From NCBI RefSeq assembly GCF_040717535.1, contig NZ_JBFEFI010000012.1, forward strand, positions 40,043 to 104,042: a stretch of 64,000 bases of DNA, in the 5' to 3' direction. The notes under the pieces are model-generated. The model was not told the origin of the DNA. It ran no database searches and worked only from the letters and a program-made list of their open reading frames with translations. Positions 46,268 through 55,997 of this stretch are shown one piece after another. The position numbers were made by a program, and so were the translations under genes. Positions within the stretch are counted from its first letter, which is position 1; each line of letters begins with the position of its first letter. This DNA is from Thalassoglobus sp. JC818 (GTDB taxonomy: Bacteria > Planctomycetota > Planctomycetia > Planctomycetales > Planctomycetaceae).

Positions 46268-46935
46268 CTTGTCATCCTGTTTAGGTAAGGGATTCTTTTT
46301 TGAGGATTGGGCCTCTGAGGCTTCATTCCCGGAATCTGTCCGATGGGAAGCTCCAGTAGGCGGTTCTTGCTCCCCTGAGGGAGTGAAATCGCTAGTCAAG
46401 CTTTTGCTTTCATCTGCGGAACGTGGTCGCGGTCTTTGAGCTCAGTTATTGCGACCTGTGGTCAGGTCAGCGTGAGCTTTTTCTTCCAGGAAGCTTTCTT
46501 CCTTGCACCTGGAAAGTCTTTAGAAACTCACCAGCGGAATCGCTGATGTCTCAATCCAGTCGAATTCTCGATTGTTTCGATAGATTAGAACTCCGGTTGC
46601 CAGACAATTTGAGTGAGCGATTCCGATGAAGCAATCAATGTTGTTGCCTTCTTTCTGTTCGGTCACTGTAAGCAATCGCTATTCCATTCGCGGATGTCTG
46701 ACTCGGTTTGTTACCGAGATGTTAGCTGAGAACTCCTATGGGTCAATTACTTCCTATGCGAGTTTACGGACTTCTAACAGATTTCCAAAACCTGAGATTC
46801 TGATTTCCAGTCCCATTGGTAGGGAATTGGACAAAATTGCTCAATTCGTGTGCATTCTGTGTGCATCAGATTGAGTCATGTCAGGGGGGTGATGCGAAAT
46901 GACTCAGTAAATGATGCGACACTTCGCTGCAGCCG
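46268..46935. other. Gene-free interval
   Basis: About 670 bp with no credible gene; short open frames here have no ribosome site or domain. A hairpin TTCCAGG/CCTGGAA (about 46477-46508) near the ArsR 5' end could be its control region. Confidence 0.35.
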
Positions 46936-47928
46936 TCAGTCGTCAAAAAAATCCTGCTCGCCGTTGAGATGCAGGTAAGCGACTGTGTTAAGAACTGCTA
47001 AATATGGAACAATCAGAATCTGACCCACGACAGGGATTAGGTTTGCCGCAAAAAATGCCCCAATCTTAAGCACTCCCAGCGACAGGCAGACTTCAACATT
47101 GCGAAGCGTCAATCGCAACGCTGACCTGAGCGGAGAAACTCCCCGCTGATGTTGGTCGACCACGATGCGGCCAAACGGCCAGAGAAAGAATAAGGGGAAG
47201 ATCAGAACGAAAGTCATCCAGTAGATGATCCCCGAGATGAGAAGAGTTCCGATCGGGCCGCGAATTTCGAAAGACTTCTGAAGATTTGGCGTTCGAGTGC
47301 GACACAGATCGAGGTAAAAGTTGAGGTGTCCAACCGCCAGGATCGAAAAGCAGAGGGACATACCCATCAAGCTGACAATAAAGAAGATAAGAATTGCGAT
47401 TCCCGGTGGTTGTTGCGAAACGGCAGCACACATGCCGCCGATCATCAGGGAAAGAATGAGCCCCAGAACGGTGAACAGCAAATCAAGCAGTGTGACGGCG
47501 TAACAGGACGGCAGATTCTTCGTATATATTGTCCAGGTTTGGGAAAGAATACGCGAGAGATCGACTTCGCCAGGAACAGCCGTTGAGACCTCTTCGTGTT
47601 CAATCTCATAGGAAGTGCATTTGCAAATTCCCTGAAATTTCGGTGATCCACATCTTGGACACTTAGAAATCTGAGATTGTGCAGCATCATCGATCTGAGA
47701 GGATGGACTCAACCTCTCTTCACGAACCAGCAGGGCGGAGTCGCTCGCTGAATCATCGACAACGGCTTCGTCCCAGTCGTGAAAATCTTCGTCGTCGAAT
47801 TGCGGTTCACTCTCGTACGGAACCCATGCTCGGTGATTGCAATGAGGGCATTGAACTGAGAGTCCAGCTTTTGTTGAGTTCGCGCGCAGATAGGCCTCGC
47901 ACTCCGGACAATAGAACTCAATAGTCAA
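46936..47928 (-). CDS. Zinc-ribbon integral membrane protein
   Basis: A 330-residue protein. The N-terminal 40 residues carry YCPECEAY and QCPHCNH, a four-cysteine zinc ribbon; a second CPRCGSPKFQGICKC ribbon occurs near residue 90. The rest has five or six membrane helices (about 135-330) of the glycerophosphoryl-diester-phosphodiesterase-membrane or DUF4013 type. The function is unknown. The start is a TTG with GGAG 9 bases upstream, the only good ribosome site. It lies 130 bases before the large TPR gene on the same strand. Confidence 0.65.
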   Translation of the reverse strand: MTIEFYCPECEAYLRANSTKAGLSVQCPHCNHRAWVPYESEPQFDDEDFHDWDEAVVDDSASDSALLVREERLSPSSQIDDAAQSQISKCPRCGSPKFQGICKCTSYEIEHEEVSTAVPGEVDLSRILSQTWTIYTKNLPSCYAVTLLDLLFTVLGLILSLMIGGMCAAVSQQPPGIAILIFFIVSLMGMSLCFSILAVGHLNFYLDLCRTRTPNLQKSFEIRGPIGTLLISGIIYWMTFVLIFPLFFLWPFGRIVVDQHQRGVSPLRSALRLTLRNVEVCLSLGVLKIGAFFAANLIPVVGQILIVPYLAVLNTVAYLHLNGEQDFFDD

Positions 47929-48060
47929 GATGACTTACTCCGCGACGCAATTGCCAACAAATCTCGAAACCGTTCCAGCGATGTCAAACTGGAAATTTGA
48001 TCGATGCGCTGAGACTTCACGAGCTTAGCACCGGCAGTGCCAGATCGACCAAAGAAACTG

Positions 48061-50385
48061 TTATTCGGTCGACTCGTCTTCAATCTGAAGTTTGCTTCTC
48101 AGATCTTTCAAGAGTTTTTCGCTGGGATGCTCTTTCTCTTTCTCGATTTCGAGCGCTCGCTGAAAGTTCGCCTTGGCTTCTTCCTCTTGACCGAGTTTGA
48201 GCTGCGCGTCACCCAGATGGTCAAAGATTGTACTGTCGTCCCCATGCTTTTGTTCGGTCGCACTTTGAAGAACCTTCGCAGCTTCTTCGTACTCTCCGAG
48301 TCGGTACAGGACCCATCCCATGCTGTCGAGGTAAGCTGGGTTTTCCGGCTCGGCGGTCAGAGCTTTCTGGATCATTTCGCGGGCTTTCTCAAGGTTCTTG
48401 TCCTGATCGGCCCAGAGATATCCGAGGTCGTTGTTCGCTTGAGTGTTTTCGGGATCGGTTTCGAGGACATCAAGCAAGACCTGCTCACCCTGTTCCATGT
48501 CTCCCTGTTCGACATAGATGTTGGAGACACGAAACTGCGTGTCCTGCACAAGGTCCGTCTCTGAAGCGTACTGGCTGAGCACTTGATTGAAGTACTTCAG
48601 CGCCTGGTCCCAATCTCGGTTGTGGTAGTAGATCCAGGCTTTCTGGTACAGGAGACGTCCCATGATCGGATCAGGTGCGTTGTTCAGGGCCTCATCAACT
48701 GCTTCGAGAGCGCGTTCTGTCTGGCCATCGAATTGATAGGCATACGTCAGGAAGTAGAGGAATCTCCAACGTTCATTCTGCAGTGAGTCCGATGGATTCG
48801 TCAGAGCTTCGTTGAGCAGATCGATCGCCTCTTTGTAGCTCTTGTCATCGATCAGATATCCGCCGAGTTCGCTATAAAGCAGCGGTGGCGGATCGTTCCG
48901 CATTGCAATCGCAAGTCGATAAAATTCGATCGCAGCCTCGGTGTTCTCGGTCTCCGTGGCCATTTTTCCTAGGAAGTAAGCCTGAATGAACTGCAGTTGT
49001 GGATCGTCTCCCTCCGCCAATGTGCGAGCGGAGGCGTAAACTCCATTCAGGGTTTCTTCGTCCGATTTCAACGCTTCGAGTTCTTCCTCAAACCCTCTCG
49101 AGAGACGTTGGACATCTTCGGAAAGGCGATTCAATGCTTCGGGATCTTCGGCTCTGGGGATGACTTGAAACGCTTTCGTGAGAACGTCGAGGAGATTGTC
49201 TGAGTCATTTTCTTCTCGGTAGATTTGCAGCAGCCCGACCATGGCACGCGGATCGGTGACATCTGGGTTTGACCCAAGGTAAAGTTCTTTGGCTCGCTCA
49301 AGGTCTTCGCTCGCCAGCACTTTGTCAGCGAGGAAGAAACGCAGGACGTCATTGAATTCGTCCTTGGCATACATTTCGTCCAGTCGCTCATTCAGTTCGT
49401 CTTCCCGACCGAGTTCGTTTAAGATTTTCTCGAGGAGTTCATAGGCTGCGCGTCCGCGTCCCTGAAGTTGTGCGTCGAAGTATTCCTGCAGTGCTTCCAA
49501 TGCCTGTTCGGGTTTGCCTGTCTCGTGGAAGACAGTCGCAAGGTTGAAGCTGTGAAGTCCGGGTTTGGCTTCGCGGTGTTTCGACGCTTCTTCGAAAGCT
49601 TTCAGTGCCAGATCCGGAAGGCCAGCTTTGAGAAATGTGTCTCCGAATTCGTCGAAGTTCTTGCCGGGGTCTTTGAGAACCTCCAGCTGCAGTTCTTCAT
49701 CCACTTCACCGGACAGAATTGCATTCAGGACAATCTCATATTCAGTGGCAGCATTTTCGATTTCATTGTTGAGCCGGTAATAAAGACCGAGGTCACGATG
49801 CAGGAGCAAGTGTTGTCGGCTTCCAACTGAATAGTCGGCTTGATCAAGCGCGTCTTTGATCAGCTCGATTCCTTTGTCGAGTTGGCTGCGACTCGCAAAC
49901 TGACCCGCCATTGCTGCGACGAGTTCGTATCCTGAATCGGTTCGCGAAGCTGCCTGCAAGGCGAGTTTCGCTGCTTCATCATGTTCCCGTTGAGCAAGCA
50001 GGAGTGGGATGAGCGTTTTGTAGGAGTCGGAGACATTCGGAGCGAGCTCGATGGCTTTTCGAAAAGCCTCCACTGCTGCGTCAAAATCACGACGTTCAAG
50101 AGCGATCCGCCCGGTCATGTAGAGAGCGAGTGCCTCCGTCGCGAGTTCTTCGTCATTCGTTTCGGGATTCTGTGGCTCGAAAGCTGAGAGTTCCTCTCCC
50201 GTCACTGGATCGATCATGCCCTCGAGAGGATTGATTCTCTGAGGAAGTTCGGGAGGGGGAGGAAGCTGGTCGTCTGCGGAAAGTGGCAATGACCCGATCA
50301 GAATGACCGAAGCGATGAGAATTAAAGCGGATGCTGAACTCCATTGAACCCATCGCTTGGTGAATGAAGAAAAACAGGCTGCCAT
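48061..50385 (-). CDS. Large secreted tetratricopeptide-repeat protein
   Basis: A 774-residue protein with a signal peptide or anchor (about 1-37, with ASALILIASVILIGSL) and at least ten to twelve TPR units from residue 75 to the end; examples are TGRIALERRDFDAAVEAFRK and SRVLGEYEEAAKVLQ-type helix pairs, and ENTQANNDLGYLWADQDKNLEKA. The last 60 residues are charged. TPR scaffolds of this size organise envelope complexes. I chose the ATG at 50385, which has AAAGGA upstream, instead of the frame start 50433. It is a single gene. Confidence 0.8.
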   Translation of the reverse strand: MAACFSSFTKRWVQWSSASALILIASVILIGSLPLSADDQLPPPPELPQRINPLEGMIDPVTGEELSAFEPQNPETNDEELATEALALYMTGRIALERRDFDAAVEAFRKAIELAPNVSDSYKTLIPLLLAQREHDEAAKLALQAASRTDSGYELVAAMAGQFASRSQLDKGIELIKDALDQADYSVGSRQHLLLHRDLGLYYRLNNEIENAATEYEIVLNAILSGEVDEELQLEVLKDPGKNFDEFGDTFLKAGLPDLALKAFEEASKHREAKPGLHSFNLATVFHETGKPEQALEALQEYFDAQLQGRGRAAYELLEKILNELGREDELNERLDEMYAKDEFNDVLRFFLADKVLASEDLERAKELYLGSNPDVTDPRAMVGLLQIYREENDSDNLLDVLTKAFQVIPRAEDPEALNRLSEDVQRLSRGFEEELEALKSDEETLNGVYASARTLAEGDDPQLQFIQAYFLGKMATETENTEAAIEFYRLAIAMRNDPPPLLYSELGGYLIDDKSYKEAIDLLNEALTNPSDSLQNERWRFLYFLTYAYQFDGQTERALEAVDEALNNAPDPIMGRLLYQKAWIYYHNRDWDQALKYFNQVLSQYASETDLVQDTQFRVSNIYVEQGDMEQGEQVLLDVLETDPENTQANNDLGYLWADQDKNLEKAREMIQKALTAEPENPAYLDSMGWVLYRLGEYEEAAKVLQSATEQKHGDDSTIFDHLGDAQLKLGQEEEAKANFQRALEIEKEKEHPSEKLLKDLRSKLQIEDESTE

Positions 50386-50815
50386 TGCGAATCCTTTCCC
50401 CAACAGTGGGGTGTCTGTATAAGCCACCATCATGTGGTCGTAACCAATCTTTGTGCGCGAGTCTCTCAGTTCTTGTACTCGCGTGAACGGTTTGCTTCAG
50501 GCTGTCACTGAGCTCATTTGCTCCAATTGACGCCAACCAGTTCGAACTATGATCAACAGTCATGTGACTCACGAAGCAGTGGTTCACAAGTCAGTTGATG
50601 CACAGTCTCTCTGCAAATTCACTGCCACGTCGGCAACTTGGGAGAGAGAGTCAATGATAGTCGATTGATTTCAGGTTGACCAACTCCAGAATTCCAGGCG
50701 AAGAGCAACGCAATCGAAAACCGGTTGCGATTTGGGATCGATAGAGAGGTGACCGATGAGTCGATCTACCGTGTTCATCCAAATTACGCTGGGAAACCGT
50801 TTCGAAGCAAGTCGG
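50386..50815. other. Gene-free interval
   Basis: About 430 bp upstream of the TPR gene and beyond the 3' end of miaA. No credible gene or clear signal; it should hold the TPR-gene promoter. Confidence 0.35.
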
Positions 50816-51754
50816 CTATCGTGAGAGAATCCGTTGCAGCAGATCGGTTGCTGTATCTTCTGGTCGGCGCTCAATCGGGCGGCATTCGACGAGATTTCGG
50901 AACCAGGTGTGTTGCCTCTTGGCGAACTGCCGCGTGCCGGTTTGGATTTGGGAGATCGTCGCGTCGAGACTCTCTAAGCGACCCTCGAGATAGTCGATCA
51001 TTTCGCGGTATCCAAGTGCTTGCCGAGCGGATCGCCCGATGGGGGGATCACGCTGAAGAAGTTGCTGCACTTCAGCCACCAAGCCTAACTCAATCATCGA
51101 TTCGACCCGCGCGTCGATCCGATCTCGTAGCCACGCTCGATCGGGTGAGAGCCAATAGACATGTAAGGGGCGTTCCTCTTTTGGAAGCGGCTCCTCGTTC
51201 TGAATGGCGGAGGCTGGTTGACCTGTTAAATGGTGGATTTCGAGCGATCGGATGAGCCGTCGATGATCATTCGGATGCAGACGCTCAGCTGATACGGGAT
51301 CGACTTTTAAAAGCTCACAGTGAAGCCAGTCCTGATCTTCGGATTGAGCTTGTTCTTGCAACTTGTTTCGAAACTCCCAGTCGGCAGGCGGGCCTTCGAA
51401 GACGCCTCTTAGAATCGCCCGCAGATAGAGTCCTGTCCCCCCGACAAAGATGGGAGTCTTACCGCGATTCAAAACATCCCGGCACACTTGTTCTGCGTTC
51501 ACCAGGTATTCGGCGGTCGAAAACTCTTCATGCGGATCAACGAGGTCAATCAGGTGATGAGGAACGCGGGCTTGTTGTTCTGGCGTCGGCTTAGCTGTGC
51601 CAATGTCCATTTGGCGGTAAATCGCCATCGAGTCGAGCGACAGAATTTCTCCATCGAGTTTCTCGGCGAGTTGAAGAGCGAGCTCGGATTTACCAACCGC
51701 AGTGGGGCCAGCCAGAAACCAGCACTTTTTGAGGATGTCGACGGGAAACTTCAT
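50816..51754 (-). CDS. miaA: tRNA dimethylallyltransferase
   Basis: MiaA transfers a dimethylallyl group to A37 of tRNAs reading U-first codons. Its 312 residues have the P-loop GPTAVGKSELAL, SLDSMAIYRQMDIGTAKP, VPHHLIDLVDPHEEFS, FVGGTGLYLRAI, NDHRRLIRSLEI and SARQALGYREMIDYLEG, with KRQHTWFRN near the end. All hallmark motifs and length match. It is a single gene followed by the arylsulfatase gene on the same strand 142 bases away. Confidence 0.95.
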   Translation of the reverse strand: MKFPVDILKKCWFLAGPTAVGKSELALQLAEKLDGEILSLDSMAIYRQMDIGTAKPTPEQQARVPHHLIDLVDPHEEFSTAEYLVNAEQVCRDVLNRGKTPIFVGGTGLYLRAILRGVFEGPPADWEFRNKLQEQAQSEDQDWLHCELLKVDPVSAERLHPNDHRRLIRSLEIHHLTGQPASAIQNEEPLPKEERPLHVYWLSPDRAWLRDRIDARVESMIELGLVAEVQQLLQRDPPIGRSARQALGYREMIDYLEGRLESLDATISQIQTGTRQFAKRQHTWFRNLVECRPIERRPEDTATDLLQRILSR

Positions 51755-51895
51755 TAGCGATTTCAGATGAACTCAATCGCCGATAGACGATGTCGTGAAA
51801 GCGAAACTGACTCAGTGGTGTTGTTGTCCGATTTCACAGTGTGACTGTGATCTCGGGAGCGTGTATCCTCGCTCATCTTCAGCGAGAGTGAAGCG

Positions 51896-53620
51896 TCACT
51901 CTTCAGATTTTTCTTTTTTGTCGTTCTTCGCTGTTTTCTTCTTCTTGTTCTGGTCGGCACCTTTTTTCTTTTTTGGGTACACAGCGACACGCTCCGCCCA
52001 TTGATGCCAGGCTGACGACAGCTCCTCAACCTTCTCGGGGTGAGAAGATGCGAGGTCGTTCAACTCGGTACGATCTTTTTCAATGTTATAGAGTTCCCAT
52101 TTCTCAGGCATGACTCCCTGAGTCGCAGCGACACCTTTTCCGACAAGTTTCCACTCCTGATCTCTGACGAAAGCATTGTTTTCGTGTTCAATGAAAATCG
52201 GAGACGTACGATCGAGCGGCTGTTGTGTGATCGCGGGCAATAACGAGACGCCATCAAGTGCGGGAATCGGATTGCCGTGCATCTGCTCCGGATATTCAAC
52301 GCCAGCAGCATCGAGAATTGTGGGCATGATGTCGATCAACTGTGCGGGGTCGCGATACCAATCTGAGTTCGATTTCACTTGTTTCGGCCAGGACATCAGG
52401 AATGGGGTCGAGGTCCCTCCTTCGTGGGCGTAGTGCTTGTAAAGTCGGAATGGCGTGTTGGAAGCATTGGCCCAAGCGGTTCCGTAGCTGTTGGCAGTCT
52501 CTTCATTCCGTTTTTCGACGTCATAAAACTCACCGCGTCCGAGAGTTCCGCCTTCAGCGCAGCCTCCGTTGTCTGATAGAAACATGATGAGCGTATTGTC
52601 AGCGATTCCTGCTGTTTTCAGGGAGTCGAAGAGTCGTCCCAGGTTTTGATCAATGCGATCGATCATGGCTGCGTAGACCGACATTTTGAGATCCATCTCG
52701 TCTTGGGCGTCAGCCTCAAGTGTTTCCCAAGCGGGGACGTCGCTATCACGAGGACTGAGCTGAGTTCCTTCCGGGAGCAATCCGAGTTCGATCTGCTTAG
52801 TCAGACGTTGTTCGCGCAGCTGATCCCATCCGATTTGATACTTTCCTCGGTAGCGGGCAATGTCGTCTTCGTGGGCTTGCAGTGGCCAGTGCGGGGCGGT
52901 GTAAGCGAGATACAGGAAGAACGGTTTGTCGCCGTTGGTTTCTGACTGCTGTTCCTGAATAAACTGGATCGCGTAGTCGGTGAATGCATCTGTCGTGTAG
53001 AACGGTTCGTCGGTCGTGCTCTCAGGGTCTTCGATCTGCTCGTTGCCTAGTGTCATTCCGCGCGGATGAAACGGGTGAAAGAAGCGAGTTGCACCAGCCA
53101 GGGAACCGAAATACTTTTCAAACCCACGTTGCAGCGGCCACTGATCTTCGAGTTCCATGCCGAGGTGCCACTTTCCCGTCATGAGAGTGCTGTAACCGGC
53201 GGGCTGAAGAATCTCTGCGATCGTGGCGCAATTGCGATTCAGGAAACCGCGGTAGGAGGGAATCCCGAGATCATGACCTTTGGAGTTGGGTGGGTTGGTC
53301 ATGTGACCGATCCCCGTCTGATGAGGATGAAGACCGGTCATCAAAGTTGCTCGCGTGGGACAGCATCGAGCGGAGTTGTAGAACTGGGAGAAGCGAACTC
53401 CCTGTGCGGCCATTTGATCGATGTTCGGCGTCTGAATTTCTCCTCCGTAACATCCGATATCAGAAAATCCCATGTCATCGACAAGGATGACGATGATATT
53501 CGGGCGATCTTCGTCATTCGCCACGGCGTGGGAATTCACCGTCGAGCCAAGTAAAAGCGGAGCAATCAGAGCGAGAACAAATTGAAAAGGTCGACTTCCA
53601 GCTGCGGTGAAATTGGTCAT
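51896..53620 (-). CDS. Secreted arylsulfatase with lysine-rich tail
   Basis: A 574-residue type I sulfatase. Signal peptide (about 1-34), PNIIVILVDDMGFSDIGCYGGEI with metal ligands, and CCPTRATLMTG in which Cys86 should become formylglycine. GKWHLGMELEDQWPLQRGF, MFLSDNGGCAEGG and EWKLVGKG follow. The last 25 residues are extremely lysine- and glutamate-rich (KKKKGADQNKKKK), perhaps a wall- or nucleic-acid-binding tail. It would remove sulfate from polysaccharides. The first sulfatase in the window has only modest resemblance, so they are not a recent duplication. Confidence 0.92.
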   Translation of the reverse strand: MTNFTAAGSRPFQFVLALIAPLLLGSTVNSHAVANDEDRPNIIVILVDDMGFSDIGCYGGEIQTPNIDQMAAQGVRFSQFYNSARCCPTRATLMTGLHPHQTGIGHMTNPPNSKGHDLGIPSYRGFLNRNCATIAEILQPAGYSTLMTGKWHLGMELEDQWPLQRGFEKYFGSLAGATRFFHPFHPRGMTLGNEQIEDPESTTDEPFYTTDAFTDYAIQFIQEQQSETNGDKPFFLYLAYTAPHWPLQAHEDDIARYRGKYQIGWDQLREQRLTKQIELGLLPEGTQLSPRDSDVPAWETLEADAQDEMDLKMSVYAAMIDRIDQNLGRLFDSLKTAGIADNTLIMFLSDNGGCAEGGTLGRGEFYDVEKRNEETANSYGTAWANASNTPFRLYKHYAHEGGTSTPFLMSWPKQVKSNSDWYRDPAQLIDIMPTILDAAGVEYPEQMHGNPIPALDGVSLLPAITQQPLDRTSPIFIEHENNAFVRDQEWKLVGKGVAATQGVMPEKWELYNIEKDRTELNDLASSHPEKVEELSSAWHQWAERVAVYPKKKKGADQNKKKKTAKNDKKEKSEE

Positions 53621-53966
53621 GTTCGGCCTGACTAAGGAGTTGAACCCAAAACGCTCACATCAGGTGTCTGTTCCCATAAAAAGTGAGAGCAAACGTCAAA
53701 TATGAAGGAGCGGAAGTATCCTCAACAGACTTTGCAGCATGTTGAAGCGGTTGCATGAAACAGCAATCCAAACAGGACAGCAAGTTTTGATGTTTGGGTC
53801 AAGGAGCCCGATAGCACGGATGCACAAACGTGAGCAAGAACTTCAAGAGTCTTGATGATCTGGACCGCAAACTGGATGAGCGTGTTGTTTAGTTTCAATT
53901 GAATTGAGACTGTTTGGAACTCGTCTCTTCAGTCCCTGCATTGGTCGAGCGACTGTTTTCGAAGAG
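53621..53966. other. Gene-free interval with one tiny open frame
   Basis: About 345 bp. A 20-codon frame from GTG 53830 to TAG 53892 (VSKNFKSLDDLDRKLDERVV) looks like coding sequence but is too short to be sure; it may be a remnant of a longer gene. No ribosome site is seen. Confidence 0.25.
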
Positions 53967-54302
53967 TCAGCGATCGACTTGATCGACCATGACTTGTCGA
54001 CACTCCTGCATCGCGTTTTCCCAGTCTCCGCCTTCCGCCATTTGAATGATGGATTCGAGCATGGCGACTTCGGAATCGGAAATGCTTCCGTCCGCGAGTT
54101 CTTTTGACAGGTGTTGCTCAAACTCAGCGAGTCTTATCTCATCCTTTCGATTGCAGATCGAATACAGAGCTTTCGTCAAGTCATAAGACTGCGGGCTGAT
54201 TTCCGGATAGCCGCATCCCGCGATCAAAGTGAACGTCAGCAGCAGAGCGAACAGAGAGTTTTTCGAAAATGAAAAGCGGTGGCAGTCAGCGTTCTCGTTC
54301 AT
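53967..54302 (-). CDS. Small lipoprotein
   Basis: A 111-residue lipoprotein: the signal peptide ends with LIAGC at residues about 22-26. The mature part is acidic and helical with FEQHLSKELADGSISDSEVAML and DWENAMQECRQ. The pattern resembles small planctomycete lipoproteins of unknown function. The start at 54302 was preferred because the longer frame (to 54410) runs into repeat copy C. Confidence 0.6.
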   Translation of the reverse strand: MNENADCHRFSFSKNSLFALLLTFTLIAGCGYPEISPQSYDLTKALYSICNRKDEIRLAEFEQHLSKELADGSISDSEVAMLESIIQMAEGGDWENAMQECRQVMVDQVDR

Positions 54303-54360
54303 AATTCCGTACCGGTCTTTGAAAACTTCTCTGGGGAACGCAGCAAGCGAGACTTGTAGG

Positions 54361-54460
54361 CTTGAGCAAGTTGCTCTTTCCTGTGCACTCGCTTCCGCGG
54401 TGTCACACATTCGAAAGCTAAGTTTGCTCGTGCGAGTCAGTGCAAACAGAATTTGACACT
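54361..54460 (+). repeat. Dispersed intergenic repeat, copy C
   Basis: 29 bases at 54366-54394 are identical to copy A (19715-19743); TTGCTCGTGCGAG at 54424-54436 is shared too. The middle (54395-54423) differs. It lies upstream of the small lipoprotein gene, on the opposite strand to its coding sense. Confidence 0.8.
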
Positions 54461-54546
54461 ACTTCTTGATCGTACTTTGCAAAGTGATCGGAGATGCGGT
54501 TCGATGCTACCGACTTCACGAGAGTGTCGAATCGTTTTTCATTGGT

Positions 54547-55623
54547 CTAAAACTCGCCGACGATCTCTCCTTCTGACATGCTGGAGAGTTCAGCCCATGT
54601 GAACAGGTCGATGTTCTCTGAGATGAATCGAACAGACCCGTCACCCAGCGTGACATGTCCTCCGCCAAAGTGCTCTGAGTACATCTGGCCAACGTGGAAC
54701 GTTGGAAAGTTGACCGGGTGGATAATCGGAAAGCCTGTAATGTCGAGTTCTCCCCCGGAAGGCCCCCCGTGAACTAGCACAAGTGTCGCTGCCGCATCCG
54801 GACCATTTTCAGGCGATGTGAATTGCGGGTGAGTGAATGCTCCGGGGACGACGCCGACCCAGGTCTTATCACTTAGTCGAGATGAATGCTCGCCGAGGAA
54901 AATGGTGTTGGTCGTTCCGTCCGTGATGTCGCGGAAGCGAGTGCGGGAGTTTCTGTAGAAGGGCCCGTCTGCCACTTTGGAGACATCGCCGTTGATTTGA
55001 ACGACTTGAGTGGTCCCCTCATAAATGTTCGTGAAGACTTCGCCTGTGCGACTCGCTCCGCACTCACCCCAACAGGATTCTTGACCATGGCTCGCGACAT
55101 AGTGGCTGCGACCAAATTCAATACCACCTCCGTTGATCTGCAGCGGTTGTCCTGTCTCATTCTGAACTAAGAACGAGTCGTGGGAACCTGAGGCGGACGG
55201 ACATAGGAAGACCGAGAGTTTTGTCGCTTCGACTGGCAGATTGACTGGTGAGTAACTGGGTCTGTTGAGATCGAGTTGGCTATAGAGCGGTCCCTGATCA
55301 ATGAAGGGGAGCAGCATCGTCGCCCATGACCATCCCGGTCCTCCATCCCAAGTGTTCGGATCAACCATCGCTTGTGGAGGGCCGCTTCCGTCACGGGTGG
55401 GATAGCTGTAGTACCCGGCGGGAAAGCAACTATGAGCATCATGGTAGTTGTGGAGTGCTAATCCGATTTGCTTCAGGTTGTTTCGACATTGAGATCGTCT
55501 CGCTGCTTCGCGTGCTTGCTGGACAGCTGGCAACAGGAGCGAGATCAGGATGGCGATAATTGCAATCACAACGAGCAGTTCGATGAGCGTGAATGCGGGC
55601 CGAGTTTGCGGTTTGATCGGCAT
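54547..55623 (-). CDS. DUF1559 prepilin-like protein
   Basis: A 358-residue protein with a class-III-like prepilin leader: [20 protein letters not shown] (about 11-30), cleaved by a prepilin peptidase, then [29 protein letters not shown], the DUF1559 (SBP_bac_10) hallmark. The C-terminal domain has [20 protein letters not shown], the usual ending. These pseudopilin-like proteins are amplified by tens to hundreds in Planctomycetes and function is unknown. GAGGTT precedes the start. It is a single gene downstream of the reverse transcriptase on the same strand. Confidence 0.93.
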   Translation of the reverse strand: MPIKPQTRPAFTLIELLVVIAIIAILISLLLPAVQQAREAARRSQCRNNLKQIGLALHNYHDAHSCFPAGYYSYPTRDGSGPPQAMVDPNTWDGGPGWSWATMLLPFIDQGPLYSQLDLNRPSYSPVNLPVEATKLSVFLCPSASGSHDSFLVQNETGQPLQINGGGIEFGRSHYVASHGQESCWGECGASRTGEVFTNIYEGTTQVVQINGDVSKVADGPFYRNSRTRFRDITDGTTNTIFLGEHSSRLSDKTWVGVVPGAFTHPQFTSPENGPDAAATLVLVHGGPSGGELDITGFPIIHPVNFPTFHVGQMYSEHFGGGHVTLGDGSVRFISENIDLFTWAELSSMSEGEIVGEF

Positions 55624-55997
55624 TTGAACCTCTTGTTACATTGTAGCGTCAGGTGCGGTCACATCGGGAGTGTAACATTGGCTACTGTGTTGTCAAGAAG
55701 TGTTGCAAGTGCAGTTGGATTTCGTCACACGAATCAACAGCTGGAGTTGATTCTGCGGGAAACACTTGTAAAACCAATTCGATTCACAGATTCCCCGGTC
55801 GGTTGTCGCCGCAGCTTTTGCTCGCAAGGAACGTTTTTGCGAAAAATTCACAGACGGTCGGTCTGTGCGTCGTTACGGCGACTCTGGCACAAAGTACGCG
55901 GGCATTTCGGAGCGCAACGATGCCGGTTCGCGACGATTGAATCACGTCTCAATGATCAAATTTGGACGGCCGCAATTCGAGAGGCTGAGGAAATTGC
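55624..55997. other. Gene-free interval
   Basis: About 370 bp between the reverse transcriptase end and the DUF1559 start. A 6-bp inverted repeat GTTACA/TGTAAC (55635-55640 and 55671-55676) lies just upstream of the DUF1559 gene. No gene is supported. Confidence 0.35.

Noticed and set aside
46399..46399. TTG start extending the ArsR-type gene
   Set aside because: The extra 44 residues are low-complexity and the ATG at 46267 has a better ribosome site; not excluded.
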